64,000 bases of DNA from Acanthamoeba sp. SK_2022b (lineage: Eukaryota; Discosea; Longamoebia; Acanthamoebidae): contig JANDJZ010000002.1 of assembly GCA_027943245.1 (NCBI GenBank), positions 1-64,000 on the forward strand, read 5' to 3'. The position numbers were made by a program, and so were the translations under genes. Positions 10,733-22,563 of the stretch are shown here, piece by piece. The stretch's first letter is position 1, and the number at the start of each line of letters is the position of its first letter. The notes beneath the pieces were generated by a model. The model did not search any database. It was not told the origin of the DNA and was given only the letters and a program-made list of their open reading frames with translations.

Positions 10733-13700
10733 TGGGAAAGAGATCACTCATTGCGTGGGCGTACCCTTCTGGGAGGCGACTACGGCCGAGGCAAAGGAGC
10801 TGAAGCTGTAGTGGAGGCAGTGGAACTTGGAGCACAGGACAAGGTCGGCCATGCAGCAATTCCACGCCGCGGCGGGGTCGTGGCGGTCGGCCAGCTCCTT
10901 CTGCATCTTGTTGGCCGTGCGGTAGATGAAGACGACGGCCAGCGTGGCCAGGATCTTCTGCTGCGTCGCCGGGTCCAACAGGGCAGCCCTGCCTCCCGCG
11001 CTGATCTCGGCCCGCAGCCTTCTCAGCGCCTCGTCCACGTTCGACACTGGAGCGGGAGCCCAGCAGTCCAATTTGAGTCCAATCAAGACGGCGCTGTGTG
11101 TATGTGTGTGTGCGTGCCTGTGGTTTCGAAGCCGTCAAGCAGGTACTGCACGGATGTGCCCTTGAGCGCGTCGCCCTTGCCGGTGGCGACCTTCTTGACC
11201 GCGGACATCAGGAATCGCGCGTTCTGCTGGGCCATCGGCATGTTGTCGCCTGACACGCATATATATATATATATATGGGTGGAGGAGAGGTGGGTGAGGC
11301 TAGGGGAGGATTGACGCCGACCAGGGGACACGTTAATGTGGCCAAGCCGGCCTTGTACCCTCGCCGGTGATGAGCACGGCCCAGTCGGCCAGGGTCGAGG
11401 GCAGGCCCGAGTAGGCGTGGAACCTGCGGCGCGCCATCGATCACACAGAGCCACGCGTCAATGCACGCGTGTACGAAACGGGCAGACGGCCTGGATGTCA
11501 TCATTACCCGTGGCCGCCGCAGCAGCGCCGACATGTTTCGATCCCGTCATGCGTCGCCCACGTGCTCCAGGCCTGGCGGCGAGCACGCAACAAAGAGCAA
11601 ACACCCGCGCCTTTAGGTCGACTTTGCGTGCGGCCTTCGCCCGAGAAGAGGAGCCGAACGCACTTTGAGGCCCGACGTCGTGGAGTGGAAGTCGGCCAGG
11701 CTGGACAGGTCGTTCTGGCGCAGTTGGTCGAGGATCGCCTGATAGCGCTCGCCCACCTCCTTGGTCACGAAGTGGAGGGCAAACGCTTCGGCCTGTAGTC
11801 ATTGGACGATGGGCGCACGGCCATACGCCCAAGAGGGGGAGGGGTCAGTGTTTCCTCGCACGTGGGGCCGGAAGGAGGGGAGGGAGGGGAGCACACGCCA
11901 GCGGTGGCGTACGATCAGTGGGAACAAGCGCAGCTGGTGCGACTGCAGATCCAACAGGTGGAGTTGCTTCCTGTGGCGTGTCAAAGCACAGGAGTAGCGG
12001 ATGAGCTGGCTAGCAAGGTAGGTGGATAGGTGAAGTGGAGAGGGTGGCGGATCTAGAACCTCTCGCCCGTCTTCTCATCCCGCCCTTGCACGGTGTGCTG
12101 CCGCCTGACTGCGGCGTAGCGTGTGGCGATGGTGACGGCCTTCTTGATCACGTCAGCAGAGAACTTCATCTGCGTTGTTGTCGACGAGGCGTGCGTGAGC
12201 ACGGGTGGCCAGGATAAGTTCAATTACATATAAAAATAAATACTAATTCCTCCTCGTACGATTGCAACGCGGCCTCCGATGAGGGCACCGTAGGCCATCT
12301 GCGGTATGGGCGGAGCGGTGTACTGGCCGTCTCTCGACACCTGGGACCACTTCATGAGCATGTTCTCGCGTGGGATGTGCACCTCCGTAAAACGAAGGTA
12401 GCCGTTGTCCAAACCCTGCGCGCATTTGTGAGACCACTGGACACAGAAAGCAAGTGGAGCGAGGATGGCACGTGCATGTCGACCCCATTTGCTTCCAATG
12501 TCTCCGATGGTCACGCCGGGCAGGAGACGCCCTGTGTCCACGTTCCTGGTGGTTTGGGGAGCGCGTGCAGTAGAGGGTTAGGTCCGTTGAGCTCGATGTG
12601 CGGACCGAGGAAGGAAGCACAATGCTCATACCTGATGGGCACGATGAAGTTGTGCACCCCGTGGTCGCGTCCGTCGATGAGTAGGCGCGCGAACACAACA
12701 CAGTGCGTCGCGCTCTGCAGCACCGCAACAACAAGAGGGAATGAGTGATGGCAGTGCGACGACAAGGAAAGCTGCAATAGCGCACACAGCAAGGTCTCGC
12801 ACCTGAGACGACATTCCGATCCACCACTTGGTGGAAGTGAGCGTCGGGCTGAATTGCATCCAGCCGTGACGGGCACGGTCGGGGACACGCACGTTAGCTC
12901 TCGCAGACACAATTGTTGGCAAAACTCGGGGGGGGGGGCACCTGTTGATGGCAAACGTGTCAGTCTCGCGGCGGAAGGTTGCCGTGGTCTCGAATGATTG
13001 GATGCTGGTGCCGTTGCCCAGCTCGGTCATTCCTGTTCACTCCGGTCAGTTGTGTGACGCTGTTCACCGATACGTAACCGGTGGCGTACCAAAGCAGCCA
13101 ATCACTCGCATGTTCCTGCACGTCAGCACCAAACATACGCGATCAGACCATATGGTGGGTGGCACAAAAACTGAAGATGGTCGGGTGTGGAGGAAAGGCG
13201 CTGGCAAAGCGGTACTTGATGTCGTCGGCATACTTGGCGACCTGTTCGGGGGTGCCGCCGCCGTGGATTGCCGTGTGGAACAGAGCAAAGTGGACGCCGA
13301 TGCGCATGGAAAAGGAGGAATCGTACAAGTGCATCAGCCTGGCCGGCCATAAACGCCGCACGCGCGAGTGTCAACAAAGCCAATACAAAATGTGCACCGC
13401 AAGGGAACGAGGCACCGGTTGAACGCATGGTGAAGCGGTTCGTTGGCGGACAGTGGACCGTGGCGCGCATGCTCCATGTAGCGCGCGATCTTACGCATCG
13501 TCCTGCACCCATCAACACCAAACCGTATTAGCCACGACAACTCGTTACGGAAACGAGCTGCACAAACCACACTCAATAAGTGCGACAGATAGCCAATAAA
13601 AATAAAATGATGATAATACAGATTACCTTTCGCGATGCTCGGGGACCGTGAGGTCGTGGGAGCTCACACGCTCATCGTGAAGGACGGGGTCGCGCTCGAT

Positions 13701-13970
13701 GAGCTGTGCCGCAAGCTCGAGCCACTTGGTGCCCTCCTCACCCTCCAGCAGGTAGGTCAATCTCCTCACGTCGAATGACACGGCCGACCTCTCCCTCGCC
13801 ATCGCCTGCACCGGCGATGGAAACAAGAGGGGGTTTTCTTCATCTTTGACCTTGTCAGCGGACACACCATTTCGCCCGAGGCGCGCGCCTTCTCCCTCTG
13901 GGACAAGCTGCGCGTGGAGACCTGCAACCCTGCGCAGAGAGGCAGGGGGAACGCCATCAACGCTCGACAT
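10195..13970 (-). CDS. Peroxisomal acyl-CoA oxidase
   Basis: FAD-dependent oxidase that catalyses the first step of peroxisomal beta-oxidation, releasing H2O2. The ATG at 13970 opens an N-terminus with RVAGLHAQL at about residues 14-22, which fits the PTS2 peroxisomal signal. Next comes FDVRRLTYLLEGEEG, typical of acyl-CoA oxidases, then MRKIARYMEHARHGP, TELGNGTSIQSFETTATF (FAD/substrate region, near 13000), NFIVPIR, NGYLRFTEVHIPRENML and AYGALIGGRVAIVR (near 12300). The C-terminal helical region holds IYRTANKMQKEL and WNIPDFVLGSVLG and ends LLREG, so there is no PTS1 tripeptide. Many introns, one with a long CA tract (10645-10730) and one with a (TA)n tract near 11258-11276. It looks ACOX3/ACX2-like; the exact subfamily is uncertain. 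Confidence 0.87.
10645..10730. repeat. (CA)43 microsatellite
   Basis: Uninterrupted dinucleotide tract in an intron near the 3' end of the acyl-CoA oxidase gene; GT on the coding strand. Confidence 0.95.
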
Positions 13971-14227
13971 CTTTGGCTCGGTAGAACCGCCGTCCTCTTT
14001 TTTCTATTTCGATTTCCATTTATATTTATTTTTGTATCTTCCCCTTTTATGCCGACAGACTTGGTCAGGACCACTCTGGCCTAAAACTCAGAGAAAAAGA
14101 AGCCAAAAGAGCTGCTGCGACTTTGCCTTCGATCCCCGCGCACTCTCGCTCATCAATTCATCCAATCAACAACTAGCGGAAGGCACCACGACTGCGCCTA
14201 CTCCAAAATCTCCATTCACCCACCACA

Positions 14228-14662
14228 ATGCAGCGTTCACAGCGTGCCCTCAGAGTTTACCGCGACCTTCTCCGCACCCAGCACACAGTCTTCAGCGGCG
14301 ATGCTCTCGCTCAGGAACGAGCTCGTGCACTCATCAGGCAGGAATTCGAGGCGAACCGAGGTACGTCTATCTTTCGACCATGTGATTTAATTGCTATTAA
14401 AATTAATTACCACGCAGGCGTTCAAGATCCTAAACAAATCGAAGATTTGATCACAAGAGGCAACGACACCGTTGCCTACGTGCGCGGACATGTCGTGCAG
14501 GCTGTCCAGAACGATAAAGGCAATTGGGGTACGGCCGTTCTTGTTCATTAATCTGTGACGCAAATTACGCCTGTTCTCACCTTCCTTCCAGAGATGAAGC
14601 TGCGGCCCGAAAACAAGTTCATCAAAAGCAAGGACTTTCCTATGTGCGGCGTAGAGTTTTGA
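14228..14662 (+). CDS. LYRM7: LYR-motif protein, LYRM7/MZM1-like complex III assembly factor
   Basis: LYRM7/MZM1 is a mitochondrial matrix chaperone that holds the Rieske iron-sulfur protein before its insertion into complex III. Three exons join in phase: 14228-14359, then the exon opening VQDPKQIEDLITRGNDTVAY, then the last exon from about 14593 to TGA at 14660-14662. The N-terminus ALRVYRDLLRTQHTVF is the LYR-type helix (here VYR), and FEANRG followed by the DLI/L helix matches the family in order and size (about 105 residues). The closing segment PMCGVEF parallels the conserved end of LYRM7. The start is the first ATG after a CA-rich leader and fits the family length. Confidence 0.75.
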
Positions 14663-14880
14663 CCCTTCTATCCTCTTCCCTCTCCTCTCTTCTCTCTTGT
14701 TCAATACCAACCTCATAGCGAGCGGATTAAACCCATCTATCCCATTCCTACTCCATCGCCCACAACAGTTCCGTTATCGTGGGCCAATTCTTAAGGTACA
14801 TCGTATGCTTCTCCCGATAGCCAACAGGATGAAGCTGGTTGCAACTCTTCTTCGTGTTATTCGCCCTCTTCATCTCCCAG

Positions 14881-15918
14881 TCAAAGGCGTGGTGGTTCAT
14901 CATGTGACGACGTCGCTCGTTTCTTGGTGCATGGCTCCGTTGATGACGGCACCTGCTTCTCTTGCGGCTCTTCTCTTGGCCTCTTCTTCGCGGCGGTGGC
15001 GCTGGTGCTCCAATCGGTACCGCCGATCTCGGGAAGGCCCTCTCTCGACTCCTCCTCCATTCCCTCGGCCCGCAGTCGCTGGATACAGCGATAGAGCAGG
15101 CTCGAAGTGGATGGGCTCCTTTGCGATACGCGGGCGACCGCCACAGGCGACACCAGGAAGCCCATCAGTGCTCTTCCGGTAGGCACAATCATCAGCGTGC
15201 GACTGCCTAGCCGCACCACCGCCGCCTGATTCGCGGGAGAACCGCAAGTGAGACCTCCAAAGGCTCAGGCCTCGGTGTTGGTGGTACCTGGTTGTTGCTC
15301 TGCAGCTGACCGATAAGGGCGGAAAGATATGTCTGGATCTGCGCCGCGTGCGACGGTGCCGAGGAGGGCTGAGGCGGGCTGGCTGCCGAGAGCACGCGAA
15401 ACTGCAGAGGGACGGCCGTCCTGAGGACCGCGGCGTGAGCCTGCTTCAAGGTGCACACGCCCGCGATTATCAGCTGCGTCGGCCACTCCTCGGCGTGCCT
15501 AGGGTTTTGACCGGAACGGGAAACCCACGCAAGTCAGGGTAAACCAAGCTGCAGCACGTGACCATTTGGTGGTGGTAGTCGCGAGTAGAACCAAGAGAAG
15601 GGGCTGCAAGCCGTACCCTTGTGGTGCAACCGCACCACGGAGGTGGTTGGCGGCCAGCACGCAGATGGGCACAGCTTGGCCAGTTCCGGTGGACTGATGC
15701 TCTCTCCGGAACGATGAGGCGCGCATGGCCAACGAGCCCACCCAAAAGGAGCTCTCTTGCATGTGACTCGGGTGGGCGTCGCCGGCGGCCTTAGAGGACA
15801 CAGAAGTCGAGGTGGGCGTGAAGGACGGGGAAACGGAAAGAACCGGGGACTCTCTGTCTGCTGCAGGGCAGTCGGTGTGGTGAGGGTACGTAGTACGGCA
15901 GCAGGGTGCACGAGACAT
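14881..15918 (-). CDS. MED25 ACID/PTOV-like domain protein
   Basis: Three exons join cleanly: ATG at 15918; a phase-2 junction giving APQ-GHAEEWPTQLIIAG; and a phase-0 junction giving SNNQ-AAVVRLGSRTLMI. The product is about 270 residues. Its central part runs SSFWVGSLAMRA, a short strand PICVLAANHL, EEWPTQLII, a helix of about 15 residues leading to LQFRVLSA, and finally RTLMIVPTGRALMGFLV. In order and spacing this resembles the ACID/PTOV fold of Mediator subunit 25, which binds transcriptional activators. The C-terminal 60 residues are lysine/arginine/glutamate-rich (KKRPREEP), possibly a nuclear signal. There is no room for the N-terminal von Willebrand A domain of full MED25. The assignment rests on pattern similarity alone. 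Confidence 0.45.
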
Positions 15919-16468
15919 GTCGTTCTTCCTGTTTCCTTACACTTTCGTTGCCAGAACTGCCAGGAAGCGCACCGAGGTGAAAAAGAAGTTCAAACTTTTC
16001 CCTGCACCAAACGTGGAAATGGCCCAACCAAAGACCAGGAATAGATACCGAAACCTGTTCGCCTTGTAAAGGGGTGGCCGCAAGACGTCTTCTTGTCCTC
16101 ACGCACTTACACAAACCTTGGTAGGTGGCCTTGGCTCGCGATGTCCAACCGCAAGCCCCAGAATAAACGGCCCCGACCACGGCCCGACACCAACCGTTTG
16201 CCGTGGGCAGCCACGGAATCGGAATGTGGGCAATGCTACTCGTGCGTAGGTTCACATTCTTTACAATTCTGGTTCTGGTGCTGGGAAGGATCGGGCGCTA
16301 CCCCCAGCAAAAGCACCAGCTACCAATCTGTGCTGGGAAGGATCGGGCGCTTCCCCCAGCAAAAGCACCAGCTACCGTTGGCTTGAGGGGAACGCCCGAC
16401 CCGACACGACAAGTCGGCAGGAAAGTTCGCAAGCAAGGGCAGCGCGAGTTGTAAATATTGACAACTTG
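15919..16468. other. Intergenic region with a tandem duplication
   Basis: Contains the 46-bp direct repeat described separately. Open frames on both strands have no recognisable content. Confidence 0.45.
16279..16376. repeat. 46-bp direct repeat, two copies, period 52
   Basis: Copies at 16279-16324 and 16331-16376 differ at one base (CGCTAC versus CGCTTC) and are separated by 6 bp. It lies beyond the stop codon of the twin CX9C gene. Confidence 0.9.
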
Positions 16469-16587
16469 TTAATGCATGGGCACGAAGGGCTTTTGGGGTT
16501 GCTTGAGGGATTGCTCCATGCACTGCGCATACGCTTGCAGGGGCTCCTGGCAGAGCACGAGGCCGCGCACGCCAGCCTGTGCATCCT

Positions 16588-16623
<36 letters not shown>

Positions 16624-16900
16624 GCTCGTGAATCTCAACACCGCGGATGCAGGACTAGATGGCCATCTAGCACGAGGCAGCAGAGAGGTGGCACAAGTAA
16701 GTGTACAGGTGACGTACCTCGGTGCCCTTGTGTTTAGACTGTTCAGAGAAGCAGTGGAAGAACACTAGGCCAGGCTTTTGGCATTCCCGTGTCAAGGAAG
16801 GAAAGTAATCGGGCAAGCGAGGCGTTAGGTCTACTTCATCGCTCTGCATGTTGGTCGCTATGGTTGTGATTGAGCACCGAGGAAAAGAAAAGAAATCCAT
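16469..16900 (-). CDS. Twin CX9C (CHCH-type) small protein
   Basis: Two exons (16900-16718 and 16585-16469) join in phase 0 at GTE-DAQ to give 99 residues. The sequence holds two CX9C motifs: C40 to C50 (CQKPGLVFFHC) and C72 to C82 (CQEPLQAYAQC), the signature of helical-hairpin proteins oxidised by Mia40 in the mitochondrial intermembrane space. Members act in respiratory-chain assembly or as complex subunits. The N-terminus has no clear presequence, as expected for this import route. A second in-frame Met at residue 18 is an alternative start. I do not recognise the specific family member. The stop codon is TAA at 16469-16471. Confidence 0.65.
16590..16622. repeat. 33-base poly(A) run, read as poly(T) before a splice acceptor
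   Basis: On the minus strand it is an unbroken T tract ending one base before the CAG acceptor of the twin CX9C gene, so it serves as the polypyrimidine tract of that intron. Confidence 0.9.
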
Positions 16901-17222
16901 TTCCTAGAAATCCCCTTTCGGCGCCTTCGCTCTGCCGCCGTCATCTTCGCGATTATCATGATGAGGAGTGGACGTACTTTACTTTTCCCTCTTGGCCGTG
17001 TTGCCTCTTCAGGTTTCGTACGTACAGTTGCATTTATTGTTATTTTTATGACAAAATAAATTAGATTAACGACGGATTGCCTTTCATCAGTTAAACGGTA
17101 GTGGCGCGACTCTCCTACGCCGAGGAAACCACACGTATCTCTCGCTTGACACTCAAATAAAAGATGGGATGGTTGTACAATTTGGAATTGAATTATAATA
17201 TAATTTAACGCACAGCAGCCTT
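16901..17222. other. Divergent promoter region
   Basis: About 320 bp between the twin CX9C gene (-) and the AsnRS gene (+). AT-rich towards 17060 and 17190-17215. No gene seen. Confidence 0.4.
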
Positions 17223-19702
17223 ATGCCGTGGCGTGTGAGCGACATCCTCAACAAAGCCACGCCAGGCCAGGACCTCGTGATCAAGGTACGGCGTGGCTGT
17301 TCAGCCTTGCTCTCGAGTGTCTTTTGCCCTCACGCGTGTGTTTTAGGGCTGGGTCCGCACAGTGCGCCAGCAGAAGCAGCACGCGTTCGTCGAGCTCTCC
17401 GATGGCTCTCATCAGACGCCGCTCCAGATCGTTGCCACTCCCGACCTGGTCAAGGGGTGCGTGCCGCCGCCAGCATTCGTCACTGCGCGACAACACTAAC
17501 CGCACTTCCCACGTCCGCGCGCGCAGAGCCTCGACCGGTTGCAGTATCGAAGTGGAGGGCAAGGTAGTGGAGAGCCCAGCGGGCAAGCAGAAGCTCGAAC
17601 TGGTGGCTTCCCGGCTCAACATCATCGGCGCTTGCGACCCCGAGGTGAGTTTCCTGTTCTCCCTCCCTAGGGACCCCAAACTCATGGTCGCTGACCGCGT
17701 GTGGGGCTACGTTGTTGCGGCTGCTACGTCGTTCGGGCACATAGAAATACCCACTCGCCAAGAAGAAGCATTCGTTGGAGTTCATGAGGGAGATCCCACA
17801 CCTGCGTGCACGCACCAACACCATCGGAGGTGAGTTACGTTCTACGCGCTTTCTCCTCCGCCTGGCCCTTTTCTTAACTGGGCTGGTCGCGATGATGCAC
17901 ATCACACACACACACGGACACGGACACACACTAGGCGTGTTGCGGGTGAGAGACACTGCGGCGTCCGCCATACGGGACTTCTTCCACGAGAACGGTTTCA
18001 TCGAGCTGCACACCCCGATCCTCACCTCGTCCGACTGCGAAGGTGCCGGCGAGCAGTTCACCGTCTCTGCGCTGATGCCCTCGTCCGGCGATCAAGGTGC
18101 GTGCACTGCCCTTTGTCTCTTCTTCGCGGTCTTTGGTGGGGACCACGTTTGAAAGAGGAGGGGCTGTTTGTTGTTGGCCGAGCACAGGCCCTCGCGAGTT
18201 TTTCGACCGCACGGTCGGCCTCACCGTGTCCGGCCAGCTGCAGGTCCCCCTCCCTTCTCCCGGTCCCTCTCCTTCCATCTCGCTGTGGTTCGTTTGACTA
18301 ACATTTTCGGTCGGTCGCAGGCTGAAATGGCGGCGTGCGCGCTGTCGCGTGTGTACACCTTCGGCCCCACCTTCCGCGCCGACAACTCCATGACACGCAA
18401 CCACCTCGCCGAGTTCTGGTATTTTTATTTTTATTGTTTATTTTATTATTCATTTTGATAATAATGTAAGACAATTGTTGATGTGCAGGATGATCGAGCC
18501 CGAGATTGCGTTTTGCGATCTCGCCCTGAACATGCGAGTGGCCGAGCACATGGTAAAGGCGGTCATCGAGGCCGTGCTGGCCAAATGCGACGAGGACATG
18601 GCGTTCTTCCACAAGCGAGTCGATGAGGGCCTCATGGCCCGCCTCCAAAAGACTCTTGCGGGTCGAGCCTCCCCCTCATCCCATGTCTCCGATTCTCACC
18701 ACCACCACCACCACCACCACCACCACCACCACCACCACCACCACCACCACCACCACCACCACCACCACCACCACATCTTACATACCACACTCACATACAA
18801 CTTCTCTCCCCCTAAACACACATCGCGAAATGGATAGGTCCATTCCATGAGGTGACCTACACGGACGCCGTGAAGCTGCTGGAGAAGAGCGGCAAGAAGT
18901 TCGAGTTCCCAGTGGCCTGGGGACTCGACCTGCAGAAGGAGCACGAGAAATACCTGGTCGAGGTTCGTTGGCGGCCAAGCCCCTCCTTATCGATGTACAG
19001 GCGTTGCTAACTCGATCCTATATGCGTGCGTGCGTGGCGTGCCGTCGGCGGCTGCGTACAGTTTGAGTTCGATAACCGGCCTGTCTTTGTGACGCACTAC
19101 CCCAAGGACATCAAGCCCTTCTACATGAAGCTCGATGAGGTGAGCCATCAGCCAGCCCGCTTCGATAGACCAGATGCCCCCCCCCCCTCAATGATGAGCT
19201 CTGACAACCGGTTCGCCGCGGACTCTGAACACAGGACGGCCGCACCGTGCAAGCCATGGACCTCCTGGTCCCCACCATCGGTGCGTAGACTGCCCCTCCC
19301 CGTAGCTCTTCCCGAACGACGTCGTCGTCGGGCGATATGTTCACATGGTGCGCGGAGTGCAGGCGAGTTGATCGGAGGCAGCGTGAGGGAGGAGAACCTC
19401 GACACTCTGCAGGCCCGCATGAAGGCCATGAACATGAACGTGGACGACTACCAGTGGTACCTCGACTTGCGACGGTACTCTCCCTCCACTCCGGCCGCAT
19501 GTTTGGCCTGTTGCCGTGCACGGCAGACTGCTGTGGGCAGTGAGACTCACCGCGCGCACGCTCTATCGGCTTCAGCTTCGGCACGGTGCCGCATGCGGGC
19601 TTCGGGTTGGGTTTCGAGCGACTGCTGCAGTACGTGACGGGCATGGAGAACATCCGCGACGTCATCCCTGTCCCGCGCTACCGGGGCTACTGCCGCTTCT
19701 AG
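17223..19702 (+). CDS. Asparaginyl-tRNA synthetase (bacterial/organellar type)
   Basis: Class IIb synthetase that charges tRNA-Asn. The ATG at 17223 is followed by an OB-fold anticodon-binding domain split by introns ([20 protein letters not shown], near 17345-17405). The catalytic core has [17 protein letters not shown], motif 2 [16 protein letters not shown] (near 18375-18420) and motif 3 [16 protein letters not shown] (near 19600-19645), and ends with PRYRGYCRF before TAG at 19700-19702. The FRA(D/E) and terminal PR..G...F pattern separates AsnRS from AspRS. Spacing fits bacterial-type or NARS2-like enzymes. No clear mitochondrial presequence is visible, so the compartment is open. At least twelve introns; one contains a (CAC)n tract that would encode poly-His if retained. 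Confidence 0.85.
18697..18774. repeat. (CAC)26 trinucleotide repeat
   Basis: Unbroken CAC/ACC repeat in an intron of the AsnRS gene. The upstream exon frame stays open through it and would read poly-histidine. Confidence 0.9.
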
Positions 19703-19873
19703 CTGGTCGAGCCCCTCTTGTCTCTCCAGAAGATCTTGAACAAGGAAACAGCCACGCTCTGCTGCACCACAGGCCACCCGCAGGCGCCGGCAAAACCGCC
19801 AGCGCAGCCGAGGTGATGTGTTCTTATTTGTTTAATTATTGTTATTATTATTTGTTGTGTAGGCCAAGGAGCC

Positions 19874-22503
19874 TCACTGAATGTTCATCGTGATTCGGAT
19901 GTTCATGGCCGCGAGCTCGTTGACAAGGTAGCGGAAGACGTAGGGGATAGTGATGGCCGTCACGCCGTCCCTGGACTCGCAGAAGCGGCACACTACCTTG
20001 CGCTGGTGATCCTTGGGGTCCTTGGTCATGATTGGCGAAACCAAACTGCCGCAGTCCTTGCACGCCCAGCTCTGTGGTAGGAACATGAATAAATATAAAA
20101 TAGTCGACGAATGCATTGTGTGCATGAAAGAGGGGAGGGCGCATACCCTGGAGTAATCGGAGCACTTGAAGAGTCGGTCCTGCAGGAGGAACGAAGTGCC
20201 GTGGGCCAGCAGACAATCGCGCTCCATCTCTCCGAAACGGATACCTCCTCCCTTTTGGCGACCCTGTGTATTTTTTTAATTTTAATTTTAATTTAATTTT
20301 TTGTTGTAGAGAAGGTTAAGGCGTGAGCGAATGAACGGACAAGGAAGAGGGAGGAGGAAGGCGAGGGGCGGGCGAACCTTGATGGGCTGCTGTGTGAGCT
20401 GGTGGACGGGACCGGTGGACCGCACCTGGTACTTGTCCTTGACCATGTGACGCAGACGCTGGTAGTACACCACGCCGAGGTAGATGTCGGCCCGCAGCTC
20501 GCAGCCGAGGATGCCCGAGTACATGGGCTCGTTGCCGTAGTAGTTGTAGCCGGCCGCCAACAGCTGCTGGCCAAAGTAGTCCACCGCCGTGTGCTTCTCG
20601 TCGAATCTGTATCACAGTCCATCGAGAGAGAGAAAGCGCGCGCAGGAGTGAGCCAGCGCTGCCGCAAGGAGTAGAGGGGGGCATGAGCGTACCGGAAGGG
20701 AGTGGCGTCCTGGAACATGCCGTGGAGGGCGCCTGACTTGGAGGCCATGGACTCGATCAACATGGCGATGGTCATACGCGAGGGGAAGGCGTGCGGGTTG
20801 ATGATGACGTCGGGCGACATGCCCGACTCGCTGAAGGGCATGTTCTCCTGCGGCCACAGCTGCGACATGACACCCTTCTGGCCGTGCCTCGACGCGAACT
20901 TGTCGCCGATCACCGGATTACGGTTGAGCCGCAGCTTGATCGACACACGCTGGATGAGGCCCTTGCTCGACGTGCCTGTGTTGCGTGGTCAGTCGAACTG
21001 GAGGGAGGGGGAGAGAGGGGAGAGAGAGAGTGGAACGAACCAACGACGCGGACTTCGTCGACGACGGCCTCCTCCTTGCTCTTGTACCGGTGGAGGTGCG
21101 GCTTGCCGGTGCCTCCGTCGACGGTGACGTAGAACGGGCTGCCCGTCTCGAGCCTGGTGCCCGGCGCACTGCACGAATCCACGGCAAAGGGGAGAGGGGG
21201 GAGGAGGGCCGAGGTTAAGGGCGTGCTGGAGGGGGGGAGGGCCAAGGCGTGGTGTGCGGCGCACGTACGGCAGACCGTCCTCGTCGAGCTCCTCGCAGAA
21301 GCGCTTCTTGGCGGGCAGCATGCCCTCGTCGTCCATGGCCTGGGCCTTGTCCTCCACCAGCGGGTTCGCGATGTACTTGGGCGCGTCGCCCTTCTTCTCC
21401 TTTCGCGCAAAGTCCACCAGCTCGTTCTGCCGACCGAGGCCAGTTTTGTCAGGAGCCCGTCCTCGTGGATTGGTGGGGCCACGAGGGATTGCAGCAAAGA
21501 GGCATTACCTTGTAGACGCTGGCGTGACCGAATCCACGCTGGTAGGCCGCCTTGTTGATGATCATGGCATCTTCCATGTCGTAACCTGACTCGCCACACG
21601 CATAATGGATGCATCGTGAGTAGAGGACGAGTGACGGCTATGCGTATGAGAACACACACTACCACCCGCCACGAACGCACGCACGCACACGTCACACCAG
21701 CGTGCAGAGATGGGCAGAGTGTGCATACCGGTGTAGGAAAGTACGGCGACGATGGCGTTGGCGCCGATCGGGTAGTCGTCCAGCTCGTACTCGTCGTAGA
21801 CGTTCGTGCGGGACACGGGCGCCTGCGGGTTCTGGATGCGGTAGATCTTGTTGTCGGTTCGGTGCTGGAACGAATGGCAAGGCGTGGCGATCGATTGCTT
21901 GGCCATCTGCGCAACACGCGCACGCACACGGCAATGCGGAGAGGGAGTTGGTAAGCAGACCACTCGGCCAGCGATTCCCGAGTGGCGGCGCGATGCGGTA
22001 CCTGACACTGGTACATGTTTCGCGGCGACTGGTTCATGTCGCAGAAGGGCGTGAGGCCGGCCACGACCGAGAGCATGTTCATGGGTCGGATCTCCTGGTG
22101 CGTGAAGATGTCCTTGTCCTTCCTGTCCTCGTCGAGCACCGCGATGTTCATGTACACCTGCGCACGCGTCGACAGATGAAACCAATGGGGTCAGACCAAG
22201 GGGCGGCTGACCTACGCGCGCGTTCACAGACACGGCCAAGGCCAAGGCCACGGCACCTGTTCGAAGGAGCCGATGTACTCGATGTCGCCGGTGGCGAGAT
22301 ACTTGACGGGGCGCATCATGCGCGAGGGCGTGGTCCACATGTAAAGACCGGGGTACTGCTTGCTGACGCCGGCCGGCACCAGACCGAGCTCGAGCGTCCA
22401 CGGGATGTCCTCGAGCTTCTTCACCTTCAGGTAGCGCAGCTTCTCCACCAACTGCGGCGCGGCCGCGTGCGGGATGAAGCCCATGAGCTCACCTGCATTG
22501 GTG

Positions 22504-22563
<60 letters not shown>

